Source: Aureococcus anophagefferens
Lineage: Eukaryota; Sar; Pelagophyceae; Pelagomonadales; Pelagomonadaceae
Reading direction: 5' to 3'
DNA: 14,406 nt
NCBI RefSeq assembly: GCF_000186865.1
Contig: NW_008705574.1
Span: forward strand, 753,539 to 767,944
A program made the translations under genes and the position numbers. Below, one piece after another: positions 7,764-14,406 of the stretch. Every line of letters begins with the position of its first letter. The stretch's first letter is position 1. A model generated the notes under the pieces. It saw nothing but the letters and a program-made list of their open reading frames with translations. It was not told the DNA's origin and did not search any database.

Positions 7764-9410
7764 ATGCTCGTCCGCCGGCAGATCGGCGGGAGCCTCGAGT
7801 ATGGCCACCCGCACCTCTACGAGAAGAGCGCCCCGGGGACCATGTTGGCGGACGCGACCATGGCGTCGATGACGGGCACCCTGGCCCAGATCGGGCTGCT
7901 GTCCCACTACGCCACGGAGATCTTCCGGGACGTGTTCACGTTGACGGAGGAGCTCCACGGCCGCCTCGAGAGCGCGACGGCGCGGACGGCGGGGCTCGTG
8001 GACCAGCTGCCCGCGGTTCTAGCGAAGGTCGAGGCGACGGACGGCAACTCCGGCGGGCGCGCGGCGCGGCCGCCCGACTTCGCGTCCGACGAGCCGACGC
8101 GCGTCGCCTTCAACCGGTCGACGATGCCCCGGTCCATCAAGGAGCGCTACGAGTCCGAGTTCATGGTGCCGACGCCCGACCTCTCGAAGGTCGACGCGGC
8201 CCTGCCGCCCGACGTTCTCGAGCGCGAGGGCCCCTGCGCGCAGAAATACAGCCACCCGGGCTTCTTCCTCGACCAGTGGGCCGCGGAGGAGATGAAGCGC
8301 ATCGAGTCCATCAAGGAGAAGAAGAAGGCCGCCAAGGAGGAGCGGAAGCGGCGGCGGCGCCTCCAGGGACGGTCCGACTCCGCGCACGCGACCAAGGCGA
8401 AGCGCGAGGACGTCGACGGCGGCGGCCTCGACTGGAAGAACCGCTACGGCGTCGACGGCGACGAGGCCGCGCCCGCCGTGGACATCAAGCCCGACGCCGA
8501 CGCCGTCGCGCGCCCGACGTCCCAGCGCCTGAGCGACGCGCCGGGCTTCGGCGCCGCCGAGGCGCCGCCGCCCGCGGCCAAGCCCAAGCCGCCGCCGCCG
8601 CCGCCCAAGGGCGGCAAGCCCAAGCCGCCGCCGCCCATGCCCAAGCTCGCGACGCCGCCGCAGCCCGACGGCGGGGCGGCCAAGCCCGCGAAGCCGCCGC
8701 CGCCGCCCGGGTCCGCGAAGCAGAAGCCGCCGCCGCCGCCGCCCAAGGGCGGCAAGCCCAAGCCGCCGCCGCCGCCCATGCCCAAGATGGCCCCGGCCTC
8801 CTTCGACGAGGACGACGAGGCGGAGGAGCGGCTGAGCCGCAAGAGCTCCGCCGCGCGGGAATCGGACGGCGGCGCTTCCGAGTCGCTCAAGGAGAGCGCG
8901 GCCTACGCCAAGTACTTCAAGATGCTCCAGATGGGCATCCCCAAGGCCGCGGTCCAGATGAAGATGGCCTCCGAGGGCCTCGACGCCGCCGTGCTCGACG
9001 ACTCCGACGACGACGAGCCCGCCGCGCCGTCGAAGCCCAAGCCGCCGCCGCCGCCGGGGTCCAAGCCGCCGCCGCCGCCGCCCAAGGCCAAGCCCGCGCC
9101 GCCGCCGCCCACGGTCGCCGCGCCGCCGCGGCCCGCCATGGGCGGGCTGCTGGGGGCCATCCAGCAGGGCGCGACGCTGAAAAAGGCCGCGCCGCCGCCG
9201 CCGAAGAAGGCCGCGCCGGAGAACCCGCTCCTCGCGGCCATCAAGCGCGGCGGCAACCTGCGCAAGGTCGAGGTCAGCGACACGAAGCCCGAGCCGCCGA
9301 AGAAGGCGGGCCTCTTCGGCAACGAGGTCGACAAGATCCTCGGCCTCCGCGCGCGCATCGCCGCGGACTCGGGCTCCGACTCGAGCGACGACTCCGACTG
9401 GGACGATTGA
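7764..9410 (+). CDS. SCAR/WAVE family activator of Arp2/3 (paralog 1)
   Basis: SCAR/WAVE proteins join the WAVE regulatory complex through an N-terminal SCAR homology domain and activate Arp2/3 actin nucleation with a C-terminal WH2-connector-acidic tail. In 548 aa: SCAR homology domain about 1-180 (LAQIGLLSHYATEIFRDVF, 40-58; KYSHPGFFLDQW, 161-172, matching the family's YTDPSYFFDLW); basic region 183-200 and GLDWKNRYG (221-229); proline-rich tract 267-345; WASHC3-like motif YAKYFKMLQMGIPKAAV and following (381-411); second proline tract 422-457; WH2-like GLLGAIQQGATLKK (461-474) and NPLLAAIKRGGNLRKVE (487-503); connector helix EVDKILGLRARIAADS (521-536); and an acidic tail ending DSDWDD with the Trp typical of Arp2/3 ligands. 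The ATG at 7764 begins right at the domain; the open frame extends upstream but overlaps the HMG gene. The WASHC3-like insertion is not standard for SCAR. Its sister gene follows 215 bp downstream. Confidence 0.88.
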   Translation: MLVRRQIGGSLEYGHPHLYEKSAPGTMLADATMASMTGTLAQIGLLSHYATEIFRDVFTLTEELHGRLESATARTAGLVDQLPAVLAKVEATDGNSGGRAARPPDFASDEPTRVAFNRSTMPRSIKERYESEFMVPTPDLSKVDAALPPDVLEREGPCAQKYSHPGFFLDQWAAEEMKRIESIKEKKKAAKEERKRRRRLQGRSDSAHATKAKREDVDGGGLDWKNRYGVDGDEAAPAVDIKPDADAVARPTSQRLSDAPGFGAAEAPPPAAKPKPPPPPPKGGKPKPPPPMPKLATPPQPDGGAAKPAKPPPPPGSAKQKPPPPPPKGGKPKPPPPPMPKMAPASFDEDDEAEERLSRKSSAARESDGGASESLKESAAYAKYFKMLQMGIPKAAVQMKMASEGLDAAVLDDSDDDEPAAPSKPKPPPPPGSKPPPPPPKAKPAPPPPTVAAPPRPAMGGLLGAIQQGATLKKAAPPPPKKAAPENPLLAAIKRGGNLRKVEVSDTKPEPPKKAGLFGNEVDKILGLRARIAADSGSDSSDDSDWDD

Positions 9411-9625
9411 GCGGCCTTGGCGGGTGTGCGGCGCGGGTCGCTAATGCTTCTCGGGGAGGCCGCCGCATGGGGGCGCTGAGGCGCGCCGATCGATATACCG
9501 GTGCGGGAACGGAAGGACGCCTGGAAGGCGGACGCCTTGTCTGGCCGAGGCTCGCTATCTGCTCGCTCGCTGTGGTGAGAACGGCGTGCAGCCGTCGCTG
9601 GGCGGCGCCCGCGACCGCTTGAAAC
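9411..9625. promoter_or_regulatory. 215-bp spacer between the tandem SCAR genes
   Basis: This must contain the first SCAR gene's 3' UTR and the second's promoter and leader. A CGATCGATATACC segment at about 9488-9500 is the only AT-containing, vaguely TATA-like patch; it lies about 130 bp before the ATG at 9626. No other signal is recognised. Confidence 0.3.
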
Positions 9626-12231
9626 ATGCCCGCCCGCCCGGCGCACCGCCACATTTCCGGCGACCCCCTCGACTACGGCCACCCGGACCTCTACGCGTCG
9701 TCCCCCCCGCAACGGGTCCTCCAGGACGTGACCTTCGCCCGCCACACGGGCGCGCTCTGCCAGATCGGCCTGGTGAGCGTCTACGCCGCGGAGCTCTTCG
9801 GGGACCTCTTCACCGAGACGCGCGCGCTCCAGACGCGCGTCGCCGCCGCCGCGGATCGCGCGGACGCGCTGTCGCGGACGCTGCCGTACCTCGAGGCCAA
9901 GGTCGCGATGCTCGGCGACGACGACCTCGACAACCTCGAGAGCGACGCGGCCAAGGCCTTCACGAAGTCCGCGCGGCGCACGACGAAGCACTCGACGGTC
10001 GCGTTCGCCAAGGCGACGCTGCCGCGGACGATGCGCGAGCGCTACGACGACCCGGACGTGGAGCGGCTGCCCGACTTCTCGAGGCTCGACGCGCTCTTCG
10101 GCGAGGGCCACAAGTGCTGCGACAAGTACAGCAACCCGGGCATCTTCCTCGCCCAGTGGGCCGCGAAGGAGCTCGCGACGCTGACGGCTCTCAAGGAGGA
10201 GAAGGACGCGCGCAAGGCGGAGCGGAAGCAGCGGAAGAAGCTCGCGAAGCGCGCCGCGAAGCGCCAGGCGGAGCTCGAGGCCGGCAAGGAGCGGACGAAG
10301 CTCGCGAGCAAGGGCCTGAACTGGAAGTCGCGCTACGGCCTCCTCGGCGACGACATGGTCGACGACGACCCCGCGCCGCCGGCGTCGCGCTTGCTCCTCG
10401 CCGAGACGCCGGAGATCCCGCCGACGAAGAAGAAGAAGAAGCCGCCGCCGCCCATGCCGGGGGCGAAGCCGCCGCCGCCCATGCCGGGGGCGAAGCCGCC
10501 GCCGCCCATGCCGGGGGCGAAGCCGCCGCCGCCCATGCCCGGCAAGCCGAAGCCGAAGCCGCCGCCGCCCCGGGCGAAGCCGCCGCCGCCGGCGACGGCC
10601 GGCGACCACGCGAAATACGTCAAGATGCTCCAGATGGGCATCCCCAAGGCCGCCGTCGCCATGAAGATGGCCAACGAGGGCCTCGACCCGTCCGTGCTCG
10701 ACGGCGGCGACGACGCGCCGGCGCCCTCGCAGCCCGCGCCGCCGCCGATGCCCGCGGCCGCGCGGCCGCCGCCGCCCATGCCCGCGGCGCTGCCCGCGGC
10801 GCCGCCGCCGCCCATGCCCGCGGCCGCGCCGCCGCCCATGCCCGCGGCGTCGCGGGCGCCGCCGCCCATGCCCGCGGCGTCGCCGCCGCCCGTGCCCGCG
10901 GCGTCGCGCCGCCCGCCGCCGCCCATGCCCTCCGCCCCCAAGGAGCCTAGCATGCTCGACCTGTACGAGCAGCAGGAGGCGGAGCTCGAGGCGAAGCGCC
11001 TCGCGCGCGAGGAACAGCTCGCCAAGGACCGCGAGGCCGAGGCGCGCGCGCGGGTCCGGCCGCCGCCGCCGCCGTTCCCGCTCGGCGACGGGGCGGCGTC
11101 GCCGCGCCGGCCGCCGCCGCCGCCCTTCCCCGCGGCCGCGGCGTCCCCGCCGGAGGCGGACGACGAGGCGCCGTCGCCGCGGCGCCCGGCGCCGCCGCCC
11201 ATGCGCCGCGGGGACTCGGAGATCACGCCGGAGAAGCGGGCGTCGGCCGCGCCGATGTCCGAGGTCGAGAGGTACGCCAAGTACCGCCGCATGGTCCGCG
11301 CGGGTGTGCCCCTCCGCCGTGCACCAAAAAATGCGCGAGCGTCCTCGACGAGTCGGACGACGAGGCCGACGACGGGGCCCGCGGCGGCGAAAAGCCGGCG
11401 CCGCCGCCGCAGAGGCCCGCGCCGCCGCCGCCGCGGCCCGAGCCCGCGGCGGCGCCCGTCGCCGTCATCGTCGCGCCGCCGGCGGCACCGGCGAAGCCCG
11501 CGCGCAAGGGCCTCCTCGGGAAGCTCTTCGGATCCAAGAAGAAGGCCGCGCCGCCGCCGCCGGAGCCGGCGGCCGCGCCGCCGCCGGACGCGCCCAAGCC
11601 CAAGCCCGCGCCGCCGTCCAAGCCCGCGCCGCCGCCGTCGAAGCCCAAGCCGCCGCCGCCGAAGCCCGCGGCGCCGGCGCCGGCGCCGGCGCCGGCGCCC
11701 GCGGTCGCGCCGGAGCACGCGAAATACTTCAAGATGCTCCAGATGGGCATCCCCAAGGCCGCCGTCGCCATGAAGATGGCCAACGAGGGCCTCGACCCGT
11801 CCGTGCTCGACGGCGGCGACGACGCGCCGGCCGCGCCGCCGCCGAAGCCCGCGCCGCCGCCGCCGCGGGCCGAGGCCGCGGCGCCGCCGCCCGCGCCGCC
11901 GCCCGCGGCGGCGCCCGCGGCGCCGCGGCCCGCGCTCGGCGGCCTCCTCGGCCAGATCCAGCAGGGCACGGCGCTGCGGACCGTCGACTCGGCGACGTCG
12001 CTGCGCTCCGAGGAGTCCGCCGAGGAGCGCAACGACCTGCTCTCCGCGATCAAGCGCGGCCGCAACCTCAAGTCCGCGGCGGCGCGCGAGCAGCCAGCCC
12101 GCGACTCGCCGACGCCGGGCATGGGCGGCCTCCTCGGCGGCGAGGTCGACAAGATCCTCACGCTCCGCTCGAAGATCGCCGCGGACTCGTCCGACTCCGA
12201 CTCGAGCGACGACAGCGACTGGAGCGACTGA
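9626..12231 (+). CDS. SCAR/WAVE family activator of Arp2/3 (paralog 2), three WASHC3-like motifs, frame interrupted at 11272-11340
   Basis: Paralog of the preceding gene. The SCAR homology domain is at about residues 1-185 (CQIGLVSVYAAELFGDLF; TLPRTMRERY; KYSNPGIFLAQW). A basic helix (about 189-229) and GLNWKSRYG follow. Long proline-rich tracts carry KPPPPMPGA repeats. A WASHC3-like motif lies at about 329-359, then an EEAE-type charged helix, PPPPPFP tracts, a second degenerate motif (about nt 11273-11350), more proline-rich linker with GLLGKLFGSKKK, and a third motif (11719-11820). The C-terminus has two WH2-like motifs (GLLGQIQQGTALRTV about 11941-11985; NDLLSAIKRGRNLKS about 12030-12074), connector VDKILTLRSKIAADS and an acidic tail ending DSDWSD, stop TGA 12229-12231. 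The frame changes twice inside the middle motif. A GT-AG intron at 11272-11339 would join the outer frames into about 845 aa; otherwise the gene carries two indels. The family call is firm; the splice model is a hypothesis. Confidence 0.8.
10439..10543 (+). repeat. 27-bp tandem repeat encoding KPPPPMPGA
   Basis: Three perfect 27-bp copies (10439-10465, 10466-10492, 10493-10519) and a fourth partial copy (to 10543, with CCC GGC instead of CCG GGG GCG) encode profilin/SH3-type polyproline. Identity at synonymous sites points to recent expansion, and copy number could vary between strains. Confidence 0.9.
10607..10722 (+). repeat. 116-bp near-identical WASHC3-like motif repeat, copy 1
   Basis: Matches 11716-11831 at 115 of 116 positions; the one difference is G10619 versus T11728, giving Val versus Phe. 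It encodes HAKYVKMLQMGIPKAAVAMK and the following EGLDPSVLD. Confidence 0.9.
11272..11339 (+). other. Candidate 68-nt intron overlapping a degenerate WASHC3-like motif
   Basis: The donor AG|GTACGC at 11272 fits consensus; the acceptor GCGCGAG at 11339 has no good pyrimidine tract (an A run precedes it). Removing 68 nt (2 mod 3) joins the frame starting at 9626 to the frame ending at 12231 through an AGC serine codon, giving VES-VLDESDD. The removed sequence still reads as a decayed motif (YAKYRRMVRAGV, then AVHQKM in the next frame). The alternative is two real or sequencing indels. Confidence 0.4.
11670..11699 (+). repeat. (GGCGCC)n hexamer repeat
   Basis: About five tandem GGCGCC-type hexamers encode alternating Ala-Pro in the linker before the third WASHC3-like motif. 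The unit is self-complementary and prone to length change. Confidence 0.8.
11716..11831 (+). repeat. 116-bp near-identical WASHC3-like motif repeat, copy 2
   Basis: Partner of 10607-10722, at a spacing of 1109 bp. The flanking proline-rich linkers are not similarly conserved, so the identity is confined to the motif and a few residues after it. Confidence 0.9.
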
Positions 12232-12263
12232 GCGAGCGCGGGGGGGGGGCTAACTGTCGTCCA
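12232..12263. other. 32-bp convergent spacer with a ten-G run
   Basis: The second SCAR gene (TGA 12229-12231) and the PEBP gene (TAA, complement of 12264-12266) converge with 32 bp between stops, including ten consecutive G at 12240-12249. The two 3' UTRs must overlap or be extremely short. The G run is a likely site of sequencing or replication slippage. Confidence 0.7.
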
Positions 12264-13368
12264 TTACAACTCGCCCTCGTCGTCGGCGGCCGCTGGCGCG
12301 TGGATGAAGACGTCGATGTGCGCCGTGGCGAGGACGTGGCGCCGCGCGTCGCGCGCGAAGTCGTCGAAGGTGGCGACCGCGGGCGCGGCGGCGCGCCGCT
12401 TCTTCTTCCGCGGCGGCGCGGGCGCCACGGCCAGCGGCGGCGGCGCGCCCAGGGCCAGGACTTCGAAGCGGAACGCGCCGTTGGTGCCCGAGGGGATGCA
12501 GGGCGGCGAGTAAGTCTCGACGCGCGTCGTGATCTGCTGCACGGCCTCGTCGCGGTCCCAGAACGACGGCGTCGGCGCGTGCGGCGCCGCCGCCGGCAGC
12601 GGCTTCGCGGCGGCCCAGCCCCGCGCGGCGCCGGGCACGTCCCAGCCGAACCAGAGGTGGTCGAAGCGCACGTGGCGCATGGACAGGCCGCCCCCGCCGT
12701 CCGCGTCCTCGTCTTCTTCTTCTTCTTCCGGCAGCAGCGGCGTGTCGTCGTCGGGCCCCCGGATCTGCCGCAGCGACAGGGCGAAGGACTGCGTGCCCGG
12801 CGGCGCGCCGGCCCACTCGAGCGCCGGCGACAGGCCGTCGCCGTCGCAGGTGTGGCGCGCGGGCAGCGACCGGCGGCCCGACGGCGCCGTCGAGGTGGCA
12901 CGCGGGGCAGTTGACCTCGAAGACGTCGCCGCAGGGCGCGCGCCGGCCGTGGCAGGCGCCGTGGCGCACCTGGAGCATGGACGTCGTCGCGAGGCCCAGG
13001 TCGTCGCGCGCGCCCTCGGCCAGCAGCGCGCGCTCGAGCGCGTCGTCGACGCGTTCGACGGCGCCGTGGCAGTCGTCGCGGCTCAGGCCCCGGCCCGCGA
13101 GGTGCGCGTCGACGGCGGCGAGGCCGTCGTGGGCCATCTGCTCGGGCACGTCCTCGCAGAGCCAGTCCAGCGCGTGCTGCACCTCGGGCTCGCCGCGGTT
13201 CAGCTTCACCCGGCGGCGCAGGGTCTCGAGGATCTCCACGGCGCGGTCGGCGGCGGCGACGCAGGACCGGCAGGACCGCGACGAGTTCGTCGGGATCGCC
13301 GGCGTCGTGATGGCGATCTGCGCGCTTGCCATGGCCGCGAGGCAGGCGGCGACGAGGATCCGCGCCAT
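12264..13368 (-). CDS. Secreted cysteine-rich domain fused to a PEBP (phosphatidylethanolamine-binding) domain, frame-broken
   Basis: The start MARILVAACLAAMASAQIA (ATG at 13368) is a clear signal peptide. A cysteine-rich part follows (Cys at 33, 36, 71, 100, 139, 146, 154, 157), with CRSCVAAADRAVEILETLRRR and DWLCEDVP giving a saposin-like look; I hold that label loosely. CPACH (154-158) has the CXXCH form. The second half is a PEBP domain: LPARHTCDGDGLSPALEW, GTQSFALSLRQI, FDHLWFGWDVPGAA, then YSPPCIPSGTNGAFRFEVLAL. The usual DPDxP is not obvious and an Asp/Glu-rich loop (GAA repeat near 12714-12728) lies there. PEBP proteins bind anionic ligands and phospholipids. The halves lie in different frames. 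One surplus base in the run at 12877-12879 would join CHLDGAVG to RRSLPARHTC; no AG acceptor is available there for an intron. The tail (PPRKKKRR and a helical end) is unassigned. Stop at 12266-12264. Confidence 0.7.
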
Positions 13369-13603
13369 CGTCGCGGGGCTGCCCGCAGAAAGTTTGCGTT
13401 GGCGCAGAATTGTGAAATCGCGCGGCGACCGGCCGCGGCGCGCCGCACGAAGTGCCGCACTAAAGAACAACGTGGCACTCGTCGTTACAGGCGGTGGCAC
13501 GTCTCGCGGGCCGAGGAGGGGGTGCGGGGGGCTTTTGGGGAGGTGCGGGCCGAGGTGGTGGTGCCGGCTCGAAGATCCGGCGGGGCGCGCGCGCGGCGCG
13601 CGC
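13369..13603. promoter_or_regulatory. 235-bp spacer: PDX1 3' end and PEBP-gene promoter
   Basis: Both flanking genes are on the minus strand. The part nearest the PEBP gene is less GC-rich (about 13385-13420 and 13455-13485), as expected of a promoter and leader. I see no TATA box, intron or small gene. Confidence 0.4.
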
Positions 13604-13604
13604 C
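13584..13604. repeat. GC-only inverted repeat abutting the PDX1 stop
   Basis: GGCGCGCGC and GCGCGCGCC, 9-bp arms around GCG, reach the last base of the PDX1 TAG stop. In RNA this could form a strong hairpin at the start of the 3' UTR. It may be only GC composition. Confidence 0.4.
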
Positions 13605-14406
13605 TAGTGGTTCCAGGACGAGCCGTAGAGCTGGGTCTCCGTTTTGCCCTCGAGCTTGCGCTTCTTGGGGATGTGGTCCTGGGACGGGTTGCCGCCCTCG
13701 CGGTCGCGGAAGTTGACGGCGTCGCCCTTGATGTCGGTGATGCCGACCATGGGCTTGCCGAGGTCCGTGGACACCTCGAGGAGCACCTTGGCGTCGTTGT
13801 AGTGCGCGACGGCGCGGACGATGGCCTTGGCGCGCTTCATGGGGTCCTCGGACTTGAAGATGCCGCTGCCGACGAAGACGCCGTCCATGCCGAGCTGCAT
13901 CATGAGCGCCGCGTCCGCAGGTGTCGCGACGCCGCCGGCGGCGAAGTTGACGACGGGGAGCTTGCCCGTCTTCGCGCACTCGGCGACGAGGTGGTAGGGC
14001 GCCTGCATGTTCTTCGCGACGACGAAGAGCTCGTCCTCGTCCATGCCCTGGAGCATCTTGAGCTCGCGCTGCACCGTCCGCGCGTGGCGCACGGCCTCGA
14101 CGATGTTGCCCGTGCCGGCCTCGCCCTTGGTCCGGAGCATGGACGCGCCCTCGGTGATGCGGCGGAGCGCCTCGCCCAAATTCCGGCAGCCGCAGACGAA
14201 GGGCACCGTGAACTTGTTCTTGTTGATGTGGTTGTCCTCGTCGGCCATCGTGAGCACCTCGGACTCGTCGATGTAGTCGATCTCCGAAGCCTCGAGGATC
14301 TGGGCCTCGACGTGGTGGCCGATGCGCGCCTTGGCCATGACGGGGATCGTCACGGCGGCCTTGATGCCCGCGATCATCTTCGGGTCGCTCATGCGCGCGA
14401 CGCCGC
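13604..14406 (-). CDS. PDX1: PDX1/PdxS, pyridoxal 5'-phosphate synthase lyase subunit (N-terminus outside the window)
   Basis: PDX1 makes pyridoxal 5'-phosphate (vitamin B6) from ribose 5-phosphate, glyceraldehyde 3-phosphate and ammonia supplied by the PDX2 glutaminase. The sequence enters at [11 protein letters not shown], so roughly the first quarter, with the N-terminal catalytic residues, lies beyond 14406. Seen here: [15 protein letters not shown] with the ribose-phosphate-binding Lys (codon 14330-14332), [44 protein letters not shown] with the second active-site Lys (codon 14126-14128), and phosphate-loop segments [19 protein letters not shown] and GVFVGSGIF. The end is unusual: after MVGITD the family's short helix ending in an ERGW- or RSE-type tail is replaced by about 35 residues, including PKKRKLEGK (near 13652-13669) and ending GSSWNH. 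The cytosolic enzyme is a dodecamer whose C-termini matter for assembly, so the tail may alter assembly or location. Confidence 0.95.
   Translation of the reverse strand, partial: GVARMSDPKMIAGIKAAVTIPVMAKARIGHHVEAQILEASEIDYIDESEVLTMADEDNHINKNKFTVPFVCGCRNLGEALRRITEGASMLRTKGEAGTGNIVEAVRHARTVQRELKMLQGMDEDELFVVAKNMQAPYHLVAECAKTGKLPVVNFAAGGVATPADAALMMQLGMDGVFVGSGIFKSEDPMKRAKAIVRAVAHYNDAKVLLEVSTDLGKPMVGITDIKGDAVNFRDREGGNPSQDHIPKKRKLEGKTETQLYGSSWNH

Noticed and set aside
7520..7765. N-terminal extension of the HMG protein to an ATG at 7765
   Set aside because: The extension is Arg-rich low complexity, overlaps the SCAR gene's start codon and crosses its likely 5' UTR intron. The ATG at 7519 has better context and begins the ordered acidic region.
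9573..9592. GTGAGA...CAG in the spacer before the second SCAR gene as a 5' UTR intron
   Set aside because: Only about 18 nt between donor and the nearest AG, too short for a spliceosomal intron.
8903..10609. Minus-strand 568-aa open frame across both SCAR genes
   Set aside because: Arg/Gly-rich antisense shadow spanning an intergenic gap, with no recognisable motif.
10333..11718. Long minus-strand open frame rich in Gly/Arg opposite the second SCAR gene
   Set aside because: It is the antisense of proline-rich codons; the composition is pure GC bias and no domain is seen.
12529..13716. Plus-strand 395-aa open frame opposite the PEBP and PDX1 genes
   Set aside because: Antisense to recognisable PEBP and signal-peptide coding; no domain of its own.

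Overview
This window looks like nuclear DNA of a very GC-rich, compact microbial eukaryote, most likely a stramenopile alga of the pelagophyte type (Aureococcus-like). I infer this from four things: the eukaryotic gene content (two SCAR/WAVE actin regulators, a four-HMG-box nuclear protein, a Ski2-like helicase, eukaryotic PDX1); long GC-driven open frames on both strands; intergenic gaps of only about 30 to 250 bp; and an introner-type element that interrupts a gene. The organism assignment is inference from style, not from a search.

Layout, left to right. (1) 29-2755, plus strand: a coiled-coil, basic/acidic low-complexity N-terminal region runs, through an apparent one-base frame break near 1345, into a glycosyltransferase family 25 domain. 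That domain is interrupted at 2325-2535 by an about 200-bp, 46% GC element with 13-bp terminal inverted repeats and flanking 14-bp direct repeats. Exact removal restores the reading frame. (2) 2752-5460, minus: an ISE2/Ski2-like DExH RNA helicase whose stop codon overlaps the stop of the glycosyltransferase gene. (3) 5666-7519, minus: a protein with four HMG boxes, an acidic N-terminus and an SV40-type NLS. (4) 7764-9410 and (5) 9626-12231, plus: tandem SCAR/WAVE paralogs. Each carries a SCAR homology domain, proline-rich tracts, a WASHC3(CCDC53)-like motif, two WH2 motifs and a connector/acidic tail with the Arp2/3-type tryptophan. The second has three copies of the WASHC3-like motif; the middle one is degenerate, breaks the frame, and lies inside a possible 68-nt intron that would restore the frame. 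(6) 12264-13368, minus: a secreted cysteine-rich domain joined to a PEBP domain, with a one-base frame break. (7) 13604-14406, minus: PDX1 (pyridoxal phosphate synthase), cut by the window edge and carrying an unusual tail with an NLS-like stretch.

How the genes relate: the two SCAR/WAVE genes form the one clear functional cluster (Arp2/3-dependent actin nucleation). The HMG gene and the first SCAR gene diverge from a 244-bp intergenic region, so they may share a promoter. The other neighbours look functionally unrelated, as expected for a compact eukaryotic genome. No rRNA, tRNA, CRISPR array or bacterial-style operon was seen, and no stretch over 300 bp lacks a gene.
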